A DNA stretch of 37,166 nt from Azoarcus sp. (GTDB taxonomy: Bacteria; Pseudomonadota; Gammaproteobacteria; Burkholderiales; Rhodocyclaceae). The stretch covers positions 1 through 37,166 of the forward strand of contig JAISNX010000097.1 of NCBI GenBank assembly GCA_031276015.1, read 5' to 3'. Below are positions 36,808 to 37,166 of this stretch, in pieces (position 1 is the first letter of the stretch; the number at the start of each line of letters is the position of its first letter). The notes under the pieces are model-generated. The model did not search any database. It was not told the DNA's origin and worked only from the letters and a program-made list of their open reading frames with translations. Position numbers and translations under genes: made by a program.

Positions 36808-37090
36808 AGCTCGTGACGGCAGGGTTTTCCGTTTGAATACGCCGGAGGAAGATGCCGCCATTACAGCGGCGGCCATGGCTGATCCGGATTGCATGCCTTA
36901 TACGGACGATGAATGGCAGAAGGCTCTTCCTACCGCGTTTTATGGACATCCGGCAAACCGTCCAGCAAAAGCGCCCGTGACGATGCGTTTGGATGTTGAT
37001 TTGCTTGAGTTTTTACGCTCAATGGGCAGGGGATGGCAAACACGTACAAACGCCATTCTTCGTGAGTGGATGGACGCCCAAAAAACCTAG
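36788..37090 (+). CDS. brnA: BrnA-family antitoxin
   Basis: DDEWQKALPTAFYGHPANRPAKAPVTMRLDVDLLEFLRSMGRGWQTRTNAILREWM; overlaps brnT. Confidence 0.85.
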   Translation: MSNQFIKARDGRVFRLNTPEEDAAITAAAMADPDCMPYTDDEWQKALPTAFYGHPANRPAKAPVTMRLDVDLLEFLRSMGRGWQTRTNAILREWMDAQKT

Positions 37091-37096
37091 TCATTT

Positions 37097-37166
37097 GGCC
37101 CCCGGCCCCCGGCCCCCGGCCCCCGGCCCCCGGCCCCCGGCCCCCGGCCCCCGGCCCCCGGCCCCC
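37097..37166. repeat. Perfect heptamer tandem repeat (GGCCCCC)10, runs to window end
   Basis: Ten uninterrupted 7-bp units counted directly. Confidence 0.98.

Larger units (their letters stand above)
29082..37090 (+). mobile_element. Inovirus (filamentous phage) prophage
   Basis: repressor / ssDNA-binding - rep - pVIII - small coat - pIII - pVI - Zot - secretin - brnTA; AT-rich relative to flank. Confidence 0.93.

Overview
GC-rich bacterial chromosome segment, probably betaproteobacterial (inferred from gene content and order). It has four parts. (1) Housekeeping genes, mostly on the minus strand: apaH, murB, trpS, mtgA, aroE, a TonB-like protein, an RNase II-family gene and uppP, followed by a plus-strand chemoreceptor. 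To their left is a mosaic with a LAS-type peptidase/lipoprotein pair and hicAB, bracketed by partial copies of the apaH 3' end. (2) A small low-GC island (about 13.3-15.2 kb) with a perfect 9x heptamer repeat just downstream of a sigma70-like promoter, an unlisted 33-aa membrane peptide ORF and a YaaW/UPF0174-like gene. (3) A minus-strand nif cofactor-biosynthesis cluster: nifB-fdx-nifQ and a naturally fused nifEN, then nifX-rseC-DUF269-DUF683-fdxB. NifA UAS plus sigma54 promoter pairs can be read upstream of nifB and nifEN. (4) After parDE, prs, a NamZ-like gene, tRNA-Lys, MazG-like and radical SAM genes, an AT-rich filamentous-phage (inovirus) prophage at about 29.1-37.1 kb. The prophage has repressor, ssDNA-binding protein, Rep, coat proteins, pIII, pVI, Zot, secretin and a terminal BrnT/BrnA toxin-antitoxin. 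A ~320-bp partial copy of brnTA and a 45-nt 3' half of tRNA-Pro(CGG) lie at its left edge. The window ends in a perfect (GGCCCCC)10 repeat. Most notable: the nifEN fusion with a repeat-encoded linker, the inovirus flanking repeats and tRNA fragment, the repeated apaH tails, and the promoter-proximal heptamer array.
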